In this document: positions 34,233 through 45,775 of the stretch, piece after piece
How positions within the stretch are numbered: position 1 is the first letter of the stretch
Layout: each line of letters begins with the position of its first letter
Assembly: GCA_021904315.1 (NCBI GenBank)
Contig: CM038907.1
Coordinates: forward strand, 23,443,223-23,507,222
Source of the DNA: Sphagnum magellanicum
Taxonomy: Eukaryota; Streptophyta; Sphagnopsida; Sphagnales; Sphagnaceae
DNA length: 64,000 bases
Reading direction: 5' to 3'
Position numbers and translations under genes: made by a program
Notes under the pieces: generated by a model
Told to the model about the DNA's origin: nothing
The model's input: the letters and a program-made list of their open reading frames with translations, nothing else
The model's database searches: none

Positions 34233-37200
34233 ATGGGTCAGGAGCTTGTAGTTACAGAACACAAGGTTCTCTCTGAAACCAATGTGAGGGTCTTGGCTGC
34301 AAAGCAGGTTGAAAGATCTAAAAATGCAGCTCCAATTTCACAAAGTAGTGCAGTGAAGCCAATGCAGAAGGAGAGGGAGTGCACCCCACTCTCACAGAAC
34401 AACAGCACAAAACCAATGTACACAGTAAGCTCCAGACAATACATCAGTGGCCATCTCAATTTCTCATCAAAATCTAGTTCTCCAAGTCACTCTATGAGTG
34501 GTGACATGACAATGGTCCCTCCAAAGGCAGAGAATGTGAAGATCATGAGCAAAGAAGAGAAAAAAACTGTTCAGGTCAGGCTGCATTTCTCAACTCTGTC
34601 CTTCTACAACTTGTCAATAGTGCTTGCTGAATGTAGGAACATCACTAGGCAAAAGGGGTTTGGCTGTTGTAGAATGGTAATGAAGAGTCAGAGGATTTAG
34701 TTGTCAAACACTTGTTTCTGATGAATCAGAGTGGTGGGAATATGGATCTAATTGCATGCTTGCTTGCTTGCTTGCTTACCTTTGGAATTAGCAGAATAAG
34801 GGGCAAAGGAGTAACAGAAGCAAGACAGTAGTGACTATGGCAGAGAAGCTTAAGGGGGGAAGAGACAATAGTGGCAAGAGGAGGCCAACAGCCTCTATAG
34901 CCTGGGACAGCTTGAACAGATCCCGGGAAAGCAGTCCACAGCATGAGCTGGCAGCAATTCCCTTCAAGTGGGAAGAAGCACCAGGCAAGCCCAAGGAAGA
35001 GGCACATCTCCATGTCACGACCATTGCTGAGGCAGCAGAAAGGGCAATGGCCAGGAGAATTTTGCAAGGGGTTGAGAGAAGCCACAGACAAGAAGTGCTT
35101 CTACAGAAGAGGATTGCAGCTCAGGTTTTGATGGAGAGCTTGTCCGATCATGAGAAAGCTTTGGCTAAGGTAAAACTTCAGGAGTGTCAAGCTCTGGGAG
35201 AACATTCTCGCCATAGCAGTTTTGGGAGTAGCCACAGGTTTTATGCTAGGAAAACAGGAACTGGGCTGGAGCAGAGCAGCAGATTTCAGGGGCTCAGGCT
35301 TAGTGTGGATGGTGATGGCCATGTTGTCTCAGAGATGGAGACAGAAGCGCACATTGATCTTGTGGCTCCTGCTGCTGCAAAATTCCTGGTGGATAACTGT
35401 GTCTCCCCCAATGGCACTACCGAGAAAAATCCGACAAGAATTCCCTTTGAGTGGGAGGAAGCTCCAGGTAAACCCAAATTTGATGACACAGCTGATGCCA
35501 TTCCCAAGAAGCTCCAGCTCCCACCTCGCTTGGTTGCACCCCCAACACAAAAACTGGACTTCATGTCCCAAGATGTGCAAGATCAACAGAGACTGAGGTC
35601 AATGAGTGGCCCCCTTATGCGATACTATCCTTTGGGTTTGAGTAACCATAGTTCACCAGCTCGGACCAGACCACATCAGCACTCTCATCCTGTCATGCGA
35701 TCTTGCTCACCCTCAAGACGATCCAGCTCCCCTTCCAAGATCCAGGCATTGGCAAAGAAACTGTCACGGAAGGTTTCTTCTACTGCTCTCAGTCCTGATA
35801 TGTTGCATGATGAGCAGTCCTGGCAAGGGGCAAGGCGTGATCCCTCACCTTCGAAGAGGTCCATGTCCCCTTCTAGGATTCAGGCCCTGGCTAAGCATCT
35901 AGCCTCCAAGGTCTTAAATACAGGTTCAGCTCCAAACCAGGGTTCAAATGAGGATGACCTGTTCTGGCAGACTAAAAACCCATCTCCTTCAAAAAGCCCC
36001 ACCTCTCCTTTGAAGATGCAAGCTTTTGCCATGCATCTGTCACACAAGGTGTCAGGCATGAACACAGTGGCCCAGGAGAGCTCCTATGAGGATCACATAT
36101 GGACTGCTCAACATTCTTTGCATTTGGAAAGGCACATTTCTCCTTCAAAGATCCACACCCTGGCTAAGCATTTGTCTCAGAAGATTTCAAATACAGCAGC
36201 TCCAGAGAACAATCCATATGATAATCCAAGCTGGCAACAAAGGAATATTCAGCATAGCCTTGCTTCTGGATACCACTCTGGCCCATTGGAGGGCCATCAT
36301 AACAGTGCCGAAGGAGGTGGAAACGGATATGGTAGCTTCTTATTTGAAAGAAGCTCCTTGGGTGCACCATCTTTGCAGGTCAACAGTGAGCAGGATTACG
36401 ACTGGGCAGCAGGACACAAACAAGCTTCAAGACAACAGTCTTGGAACCTAGAGTCCAGTACCACTTCCTTGAAAAACTCAATCTCACCATCAATGCGATC
36501 TATCTCTCCTTCAAGAATTCATTCTTCAGCAAAGCTGTTGACAAAGAAGGTGATGTCACCCCAAGATACCGCAATCAAGGATCCCAACTGGCACACATTC
36601 ACCACCAGTTATGACTCTGGCCCCTTAGAGAGGTGCGCTGATCAGACTGAAGGTTGTTCCAGTTCCTCTTTGGAGAGGAGCTCCTCAGATGATTTGTTTG
36701 GACCACCTTCAAGCATTCTGCAAAGCTCAGAAATCTATTCTTCTGAGGCATGGGTAGACAAGCAACCACAAGGTCTTCATCATCCCTGGTCACCAACCAG
36801 CATTTTTCACGGCCCCAGTGGGAATAGTGAAGTGCCCACAGATTCAGTTCCTTCTTCAGGCTCTGACATTGATACACATATACAAACAGCAATGCAACCT
36901 TCTGTCATGCTTTCAAAGTCACTGTCTGGTATCTCGTATGAATCTTTTGAGCATTATTTTGAAGAACTTCATAGCCCAACTTCAAGTCATCCCCCTGAGT
37001 GGGAAGCAGATAACAACTCCTCTGTTAGCTCCCCATATCTAGGCCCCATTTCAGCAAACTATGCAGCCCAGGAGTCTGGAGGACGAGCGACTTCTGATGG
37101 AGTGAAAGCCATTATTAAGCTCTGTAGGGCAGGATCCAAATGGAGGAAATCTAAGAAATGCCAAAACCCAGAGATATGGGCTCCCACACTTGCAACATAT

Positions 37201-38300
37201 TTTCAGTGTGTGGAACCATCGGCGACTACAAGTGGACAGATCAATACAGCAAGGAGCTGCCCCAAAGACAATAAAAATGAGCATATGGATTCAGGTTCAA
37301 GTCTAATGGAGTCTCCAGAAGCTGCAACAAGATTGCCGTATACAATGCCATCTGTTGTGGAGCAGGAAACAGTAGGAAGTGAATTATGTGATTCTTCAAG
37401 CACTCACTACACTTCATGTCTAGGTTTGATTTCACCTGCAATCTTTATATCAAGAGCCGAGAATCGCTCTTACTCCAAAGGCACATTGGCATGGGGTGGT
37501 AGAATTCCAGTCTCTTCAGCTTCTACAAACACTAGTGAAGAAGGGTACAGGTCTCCAGCCTACACAGCAACTTTAGAGCTGTTGTCACCCTCCACGAAGC
37601 TGATCTCAAAGAAGGTATTGGGGAAGTCGCAGAGCATCACCAGGGGACTGTCCTCTTCAAATATTCACAACAAGCTCATTGTGAGGAACTATCTGCTGAC
37701 TTTTTATATACCATGTGAAGGATGCATGTCTCTTGGAATTGTGGCTTTTCTTTGTTCAAGCTATGCAACTGAGAATGAGCAACAATTATCAAATTCCATG
37801 GAATGAAAGACTCACTTAATTTTTGATGAGGGGAAACTGGTCTATATCTCAAACTGATATATCCCATCAATTGTTTGGTGAGGAGACAGTTCAATCTAAA
37901 TGAAACTAATGAAGCGCATGTACAGGACGCAATGTGCAAGTCATTGAAGCGATCAATATACAATTGTGCAAAGCGGTGTTGTCATAGCACAAAGTTACGG
38001 CTCCATGAAGACCGCCACCAATTTACTCCTACTGGATTCAGTTTTTGCAAGGTAAAACCCCTTCTGCAATCTCTTCTGCAATCAGCTCTTCAATTGATAA
38101 GGCTTCCATATATGTAATCATTCTACTTTGCTTTGTCCCAGTGATCCTGTGATCTGACCAATGATTCATGCTGGGTTCGGTCCCAGTCCTATGTTCCCTT
38201 TGAGCTATTTAGGAGTTTAGGGCCCTTGAATTTCCTGCCTGCATCACGTATCCTTGAATGCATTGACTGAAAATCTGTCTTGCCATTGCAGCCAAATTGA
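34233..38300 (+). CDS. DUF688-like plant protein with 46-residue internal repeats
   Basis: Proposed join: 34,233-34,574, 34,795-37,680, 37,926-38,051, 38,292-38,300, about 1,120 residues, all introns phase 0 with GT-AG ends (220, 245 and 240 bp). The large exon is certain; without the last splices it would stop at 37,806. Two copies of a PF(K/E)WEEAPGKPK motif (34,957-34,995 and 35,440-35,478) mark the DUF688 family, whose biochemical role is unknown. A basic helix with consensus SPS(K/R)(I/M)QxxAKxLxxKV starts at 35,728, 35,866, 36,004, 36,139 and 36,505, the first four spaced 45-46 residues apart; a weaker copy is at 37,585. The protein is Ser-rich and predicted largely disordered, with no signal peptide or membrane segment seen. 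Start ATG 34,233 is the first in frame after a stop at 34,083. The main exon also has an in-frame ATG at 34,837 if the first exon is not used. Confidence 0.7.
34575..34794 (+). other. Intron 1 of the DUF688-like gene (coding part)
   Basis: Donor cag|gtcagg and acceptor attagcag| preserve the reading frame exactly. Near the 3' end are four or five GCTT repeats forming a pyrimidine-rich tract. Confidence 0.55.
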
Positions 38301-38830
38301 GTGTGATGGTGGGTTGATTAAATGGTAACATCAAGCTGTGAGTGGTGCTTTTTCTTCCTGGAACCTTTGAAGCCAACCAAGGCATCATCCAAGTTTTGGG
38401 TCTCCAAGATCAGCTCATGCCATCTGATTTTGACAAAGTCTGGACAATGTCACTGCAGAAAGCAATTATTGAGCAACAACCACCCAGGTCAAGATCTCAG
38501 TCTTTCTGCAGTACAAATCAGCTAAGAAAATTACTGCTAACAATTGTCCCACAATCTGATTATCTTGAGCAGTCAATTTTGAGTTCAAGATTAAGGGTTC
38601 TGCACATAAATGAGTGTGCGGCTCTTTTCCTTTCAACCAGTAGGGAATAGGGAATGACAGTGGAAACGACGTCTAGTAATGTGATCACTAGTGGACTTTG
38701 AACCTGATATCCTATACAAGCACAGTTTTACTGGCAATTTATACTAGTCAGGAGCAACCAAGTCCATAAAATCTGATGTGATTTGTATCACTATCATTTC
38801 ATAATACTATTTTATTCAGCACTGGTCAGT
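38301..38830 (+). other. Likely 3' UTR and end of the DUF688-like gene
   Basis: The frame 38,342-38,650 is open for 102 codons with a reasonable composition (QDQLMPSDFDKVW, then IIEQQPPRSRSQSF). It is not joinable in frame from the acceptor at 38,291, because a TGA follows in that phase. It may be an alternative last exon. No clear AATAAA signal was identified. Confidence 0.35.
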
Positions 38831-38839
38831 GGCCAGTTC

Positions 38840-39810
38840 AACACTGGGCAGAACTTGGAAGGGAGAGAAAATTCTTATCAAATGTTGTAGTAACAGAGGA
38901 TTTTGAATCAGCAATGGGTCCTTATTGCACAAGTACAAAAAGTATTGTCTGTTTCTCTTTTTTTCTGACTGCCCAATTGCCCGACCAAGACACACATCAC
39001 CAGACACGACTCAATGCTGCCCATACACAAAATTTTGTGTCCTATTATACACACTTTGGGTTTGAAATGGACACTAGGAGGGAGCCATATTATGCCTCTC
39101 AGTGTTCTATTACACGGCCAAAGTTTGCATAACAGGACTCAGATTTTGTGTCTCGGAAAGATGGGTCAGGCCAAGGGCAGACAAGAAAAAAAAGAAGGAC
39201 CCATTGCTGATTTGAAATCCTTCATACTGTAGTAGGACCTTGGCAGCTTGGACACTAATTATGGTATTTGAAAAAATATTGAATATATTTTGTTAAAAAC
39301 CACTTTGGCCAAGGAGCAAGATTTGATCTGAGAGACATGGGTTGAAGCTGCCCCCTGTACTATGGTCGTTAGTGGCCAGTTCAAAAGTTTGAAAAGTTTT
39401 GTTTCCAAGGGTGAACAAAGATTCTGTTAACAAGACAAAGTTCATAACATGAGATGCTTGGAATTGTGAGAGTTTGTCAGGATACAATTACAAATTGTGT
39501 TGCAGAGAAGTTCTTTCAACTTTTTCCTGGCTCTGCCTGATGCAATGTTTTTTGCATACAGTGGAAAAGAGTGGCCTGTTGGAGCCCTACGACCAAAGGT
39601 TTGATGAAACCAGGCAAACACCATCAAACAAAGCACCCAACAAAGGAGGAAAGGAAGGACAAAGAAAGAGGATCCAGGTCCGAGCCACAAGAGCAAAACC
39701 CAAACATGGTCACAAATGGGCAAAGGCATAAATTATGTTCCAAAGCCCCACTAGTTGCAAGAAGCATATCAAAACAGAAAGAGAAGGGTAATGTAAAATA
39801 GTAATAAGCT
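38840..39810. other. Intergenic, no gene seen
   Basis: Short overlapping frames on both strands without recognised domains. Confidence 0.4.
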
Positions 39811-39814
39811 TAGA

Positions 39815-42200
39815 AGAGCTCTCACTTGCAATGACATGCCTCAAAATAAAAACAGCCTATGCTCTCTACAAAGTTAAAGACACTTATCTATCTATAGAAG
39901 GCACATAGAACTGCTAGAGGAGGGCCATCAATGTCCTTTGTTGATCACACCATGTTAACACATTGATGAAAAAAATTGTTTGCTTGTTGATGATGTAGGC
40001 AACCAAAAACCTATATGGCAAGGGGAAGAAAAACATCTACCAAGTGCCGATTGTGGTAAAATCCTTCTTTTGCATGAGCCACCATTGTCATAGCCACCTT
40101 GCAAAATGAAATAACACATGCAATCAAGTTTGCTTGGGTAGGCTTGGTAATGACCACGTCAGCCAAAGTGTGAATGTCTTCAACCAATAACATGATGTCA
40201 ACCCGCCAACAAGAAGATTAAAGAAAAAGTGACAAAAGGATGTGAGTTTGGTCATGTAAAACATGAAACCTCACATCTCTAGCAGTGGAGGTGAAGGCAT
40301 TTTTAACGACATTATGGAATGCAATTTGTTCCCCCCCATGGGAATAAAAAAAAGATGGGTCCTTGCTAAATTTAAAAGCTAGCCACAAATGCATTGGGTC
40401 AACCTTAAAGGATGGGGGAGGCCCAACCTAGTGCACAACATAGAAGAGAAAAAATTGGAAGCCAATTGAAAAGATGAAATGACTGGAACGCAAAAAGTTA
40501 TGGACCTGCCCCTAGGCCAAAGCAAGACATCAAACGCGTGCAATGCAAATCCAAAGCCATGTTACAAACGATGTTAAAGAATTAATGGTGATGTAATATG
40601 TTGAAATATTATCTTGAAATAGATCATAATCCCCTTTCTACAAACTACAAAAAAGAAGAAACAAAAGTCATCACATCAAAGGGAAAAAAACTTTCATATC
40701 AATCTCAAATGGGCTTAGAAAGGGAGTGGGTCAAAACTACTTGAACCTATCGCCTTCAATAAAAGTAGGTGCAATAGATGCCTTAGTCCCCAAATAGGTC
40801 ATTAATGCAATGAACTCTATGGAAATAAGGTTGATCCCCCACGAAAAATGGGGAGAAAAGCATGTTGGCACATTAAATGGGCTTGTGAGCACTGCAAAGA
40901 ACCTTGACCCAAGATTTTCCCAAAAACTTGCATGAGAATTGCATCAAAGGAAAAACTAATGTTAAAGGATCAATGGGGGGGGAGAACAAAAAAAAAAGGT
41001 TTCTAAACAAAACACCAAAACTAAATCCCAAAAGCTACTTAGACATCTTCTAACCTTAGAAACACATCTACATAACAAACATTTTTGTCCAACATGTCCT
41101 AAAAAAGAGAGCAAAAGAAGCAAATCCAAACAAAATACTCTTGATACCATCCAAAGGGCAACAAGAATTGACAAAAAGAGAAAAACCAAAAGGCATATTA
41201 GATAATGATTAAGCCAAACACTTGTGGGGTTAAACTTTAAACCTTATAAAAACTAATTAAAAGACAAAATGGTCAAAAGAAAAAGGAACAATAAAGGTCG
41301 AGCCAATGATGTGAATGTCGTCAACATAGAAAAGGAAAATACAAAAGGGGAAAATGCCCACATAATATTGTAATGCATGAAAATGGGCTTTTGTTAAAAA
41401 AGGCCTCATGGCAAATAGATCACCTTAGCATGTGCCTTCTAGAAATGGATGATAAACAAATCTTCCAAAAGGCAATGGTGGTTGAAATAAAGAGGAACCT
41501 ATTAAGCATAAAAGGATTGAACAAAAAAAAAAGTTGATACAATTAGCCTCTTGCTGCACAAAGTTCATAGGAGATGGCTCTTCGAAAGATGGTGTTGAAA
41601 GTGTTTACAACATTTACCTACACACCACCTAATCAAAATGGACATTTAAAATAGTTCAAACACCATGAACCACCACCTCGCACCACCTTTCATTGCCACA
41701 CTAAATAGATGAGATGACAAATGAATAAAAAAAACATCACAAAATTGCAAACATAAAACTTTGTTCACCAACTGATACATGACCTTGCCCACCATAATTA
41801 GTTAAATGCCTCTAGAAAGCTTGGCCAAAGCTAAGAACTTAAAAACACCTAGAGTCAAAGTAATGGACCTTGGGATACAACCTGCAATAACATGGGAATC
41901 CACCTAGAAAAGTTGGGTGAAATCATTGGTTGAGTCAATCAAATAGGTTTCAAAAATGTTCAAAAACCATACTTGAAGGACCACCAATTGAAAGATGTAG
42001 TGAACAAATGAAAGTTGATTTAGAGGAAGTGAAGGAAAATTCCAAATATAAATCAAACCATACTTGAAGGACCACCAATTGAAAGATGTAGTGAACAAAT
42101 GAAAGTTGATTTAGAGGAAGTGAAGGAAAATTCCAAATATAAATCAAGTTGAAAATCCAACAAGGAATCGAAACAAAGGAAAAGACAAGTATGAAGGGTG
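39815..42200 (-). pseudogene. Decayed LINE (non-LTR) reverse transcriptase
   Basis: The minus strand encodes, in shifting frames, AHFHALQ-like then FYVDDIHIIGSTFIV. The RT catalytic YVDD is at 41,317-41,328 and intact. Next come blocks resembling the thumb region of plant LINE polyproteins (FDAILMQVFGKILGQGS, then AFLPIFRGG, about 40.9-40.8 kb), and near the C terminus an open piece 40,193-40,011 (VAMTMVAHAKEGFYHNRH, then FLPLAI). Many stops and frameshifts. The 5' end (ORF1, endonuclease) is not recognisable, so it is either 5'-truncated, as is usual for LINEs, or too decayed. No poly-A tail recognised at 39.8 kb. Confidence 0.6.
41964..42145. repeat. Exact 91-bp tandem duplication
   Basis: The unit 41,964-42,054 is repeated without a single difference at 42,055-42,145. 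It lies in the decayed LINE, so the duplication is far younger than the element. Confidence 0.95.
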
Positions 42201-42209
42201 AAATGTTTT

Positions 42210-43630
42210 CAAAGCATTAACAATCTTTGAAGAGGCTGGGGCCAAGGCAAGGGGGGGAAGCCCTAACAACAAAAGCATATTCCCTAGCACATCCTAAGGC
42301 AAGACTCCATCCAAGCCAACATGGCGAGGGTGGGACCAACACCTAAATAATGCCTAAAAAAGGTTGTTTACTAAGGGGGTTTGAACTAAAGATAAAGTCG
42401 TCACAAGTGTTTGCACTTAGAAAACATGTTCCATTTGATAATCTTCCCAATTACTTGTTAAAAAATGTTGTAAGTGCGTCTTAGTCTCCCTATGACTAGT
42501 TACACCACCACAAGGGGGGAGGAAAAAACACCATTATGAGAACAACAAAAATATATGCCAAATGGCCACATTAATGGGTCACAAACCAAATGGCCAAAAG
42601 GAAAATGAAAGGATAACTGTACCTCTCGCTCCAAAGTTGAAAGGATGTGCAATGAGGATGAAGATGACCCAAATGAAAAGCTCCAAAGGGGTCCAAAGCC
42701 AAAACCCAAGCCCAAGTTGAAGGCGAAGGAAGAGGGGCTATAAAACAATTGAAAGGACATTGTTCATTAGGCAAAGAAATAGCTTGAAATGCTTGGTAAT
42801 GCTTTTAATGATGAACTATACCACATTGCAAAAACAAGGCTCCACAACCAACACACGAAACATCACATTAAATATAAGGCCCCATAAAAAAAAACCCCCC
42901 CAAAGCCAAGTCCTACACCTTGAGAAAGGAAGAAGACAAAATAAACCAAAGGCTATGATTCTACACTATCTAGGGGTCACATTCTAGCCTAGGGCTTAGG
43001 GAAAGGGCTTGCAAACTAGTCAAAGGCCTATTGAAAAATAGGAACACAAAAAAAGGCCAATTTAGTTGAATGCCCACTTCAACCTTGTGTGATAGCGTTT
43101 TAGGTAACCAAACCCCCTTCCTTCCCCATTTTAGCCCACCTCAAGCATGTGTGAACAATGCCAAGTGATTAAATCACATTTCCTTACACTTGGGCCATAG
43201 TTAGAAATCAAACCCACTAGCCATTTGTTCTAGGGTTTGGCACTCTTCATCATCACGTTGAAACTACATGTGAAACGTGACAATTGTTGTGGCTAAAAGG
43301 TCAAAGGTGATGGCATCCTTGTCCTTAGTTCCAATTGGCAATAGCCATATGCAACACAAGCTTGTTGCAACAAGTGTTGATGCCATTACTATTGTGAGTG
43401 TTGTGATCATTTCACGTACTCTTACTCCTTTTGGTTCAACTTTTGCAAATCTTTATGATTTCTTGGAAATGAAAATCATAAAAAAACCCTACTAGCTAGC
43501 ACAAATGTAATAGCAAGAAGTTCAACAAACCCATCTCCAAGGCCAATTGCAACAAGGCCCATGACAATGGGCTAAGATCAAGTTGTTGAGATCCTCATTG
43601 AAATTGTTATACACAATTTCTGACAAAAAA
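42210..43630. other. Possible upstream part of the LINE, unresolved
   Basis: Several open minus frames (42,500-42,774) are low-complexity Phe/Ser/Gly. No endonuclease motif could be seen. Otherwise featureless. Confidence 0.3.
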
Positions 43631-43636
43631 ATTATG

Positions 43637-43822
43637 TTACAAGCAAGAAAATCCAACTTTGCAAGATCCAAGTTTATGGTGACTAGAAAAATGTGTTGCA
43701 CACAAAATCTAAGATTACAAGATTAGAGTTTGTGGTGACCAAAAGTTTTGATGCAAGCAAAATCTAAATTTGTGAAGATATGAGTTTCTAGTGACTATAA
43801 ATAAATTTTGTTGCAAGCTCTT
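43637..43822. repeat. Degenerate tandem repeat, period about 60-70 bp
   Basis: 'gatccaagtttatggtgactagaaaa' and 'ttgttgca...aaaatcta' phrases recur three times with changes. Confidence 0.45.
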
Positions 43823-43829
43823 GTGCTTT

Positions 43830-45500
43830 TTTTTTGTTTGCTATTTACAAGAGCATGTACATGTGAATGAACCCCAACCACAATAATTGATCCATCATGC
43901 TTCGTTGTATCTTCAAATCATTTAAAAAATTTATGTCAAAGTTGTCTTTGTACGAATCATGTGTTGTAGAATCTATAACATTCATCTCCATGGTGATGGT
44001 CATGAACTTTTAATTTTTCAATCATTCGTATTAGGGCTTTGTTTATGATATTGCAAGTACTACATCAAATGTGAATGAAAGCAAATCAAAACTCAATGTA
44101 CATCTCACTCAAAGATTGTGAAATGTTTGCCCTACAACAAAAATTTTGAGTCCAAGTTGTGACCTTGCACCTTACAAGTATGGACTATAAAAAGCAATTC
44201 AATTTATTACATTACCACAATATATTCAAAATATAAGGGACATCTTGAATACTTATATTTGATTGTCAAAACTCTAAAGTGTTCATATTGGAGTTGTCAC
44301 ACCAATTTTTTTTCCTCCTCTTATTTCCTTGTTTATCATTGTTTTTGGGATTGAGAGAGGCAAATTGTTTTGGAAAGGGCATCATCCATGATTGGCAATA
44401 AACTAAATGTCTTTGAAATGCTTTGAAGATCTTTTGCATTATGGATAGAAAGGGTTTTCACATCATAGACTTGTGTCACCTTGATTTGTTGGCTTGGGGG
44501 AATAGAATTTACAAATGCATTTTTTTGCATCAAATACTTCACTATTGTGTTTATCTATCATATCAAGCTAAGGATAGTCATTATGCATTGGGGTTTCCTC
44601 CATCACATGTTTGCACAATTATGTTTTGTTGCCATGTTGAGAGGTTCAAATACAAAGTGTGCACACTCTATGGGGAAGAGGCAATGTTTTTTATTTTCGT
44701 TCAACATTCAACTAAGTATGTACAAAATTCTAACGCTTATGCACAATTAAATTAACATGATTTAGTTTCTCATAAAAAGGAAAATATAATTGAATTATTA
44801 GTTGCATTCACAATAGCCAAAATAGAAACAACACTACAACATGCACCATGTGAAAAAACCCTTGGGTTCAAATCAAAGACTAACTTAATAATAAAATTGA
44901 ATGTGGGTTGAAGGTTTACTGCACATAAATTTTGCACACCTCTAAAGCAAGAGGACAACCTTTCTCTATGGAAGTTTGAAATACGATGCTTTACTAGGTT
45001 TTTTTCAATTCAATTCTACATTTTGTTGAACAATTATTTACTACATATGGGATTTGTTTGACATGGGCTATGAATTGTAGTAAACCTATTCTAGCTCAAT
45101 TGGCATATTTGATGTATATGTAATTTTTGTTTCAAGTTTGACAATCAATAGAGGTCGCAACACATGTAAAAGAATGTGTAACTTGTCATATGCTTACCAT
45201 ATTTGCACTGGGAAGGGGCTTGGCGACAATGGTTACATGCTTTAGATGACATGTTCTTCCTTTTATTCATTGCATCAAAGGCTTTTGTAATAGAAACATT
45301 TTTTGTCATTGCACATGTTGATATCTTTCACTATTTAAAAAGATTTTGTCCTTTTAATTTTTAAATCCATACTCCATGTACTAGGGACTATTTCATCTTT
45401 ATGGATTAGGAAATGTTTATTTTTATCCATGGTGAATTTAAAGAGGTTCAAAATCACACACTTAGGGCTTGAGCTCTTGCACTAAAACCCTAAACCCTAG
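43830..45500. other. AT-rich intergenic stretch
   Basis: An open plus frame at 44,423-44,755 (110 codons) is rich in Cys, His and aromatic residues; no family recognised. Nothing else supported. Confidence 0.35.
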
Positions 45501-45504
45501 GTCA

Positions 45505-45775
45505 TTTTGATCATTCAGCATTGATGTCCATGTTTTCTTCAAATTTAAAAATAAAATAAAATATTGCAATGTTTGTAACCAAAATATATATTTGATTTCA
45601 AAGAAATATTTCAATAAGGCTTTATGACAAAGAAAGCTCAAACCACATTTTTCATTTCACCTTCTTGAAATATTTTTTAAAAATAATATATATTTTTTTC
45701 TTACAAACAATGCAAAATTAAACAATGTTATTAAAATTTGAAAAAAACATGGACATCAATGTTGAATGATCAAAA
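45505..45775. mobile_element. Foldback MITE
   Basis: The two ends are long inverted repeats: 'ttttgatcattcagcattga' and then tgtccatgtttt at the left is mirrored by 'aaacatggacatcaatgttg' and then aatgatcaaaa at the right. The outer 35 bp are nearly perfect. Similarity continues with interruptions ('gcaatgtttgtaa', 'aaatatatatt', 'aaatatttca') for about 120 bp per arm, so almost the whole 271 bp folds back on itself. No coding capacity. Target duplication not identified. Confidence 0.75.

Noticed and set aside
35101-37441. Many minus-strand and alternate-frame ORFs over the large exon
   Set aside because: Shadows of the 34,795-37,806 coding frame.
44423-44755. 110-codon plus frame
   Set aside because: Cys/His/aromatic-rich peptide without recognisable motif; an overlapping frame is equally open.
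45481-45500. Telomere-like CCCTAAACCCTA
   Set aside because: Only about two units; not an interstitial telomere array.
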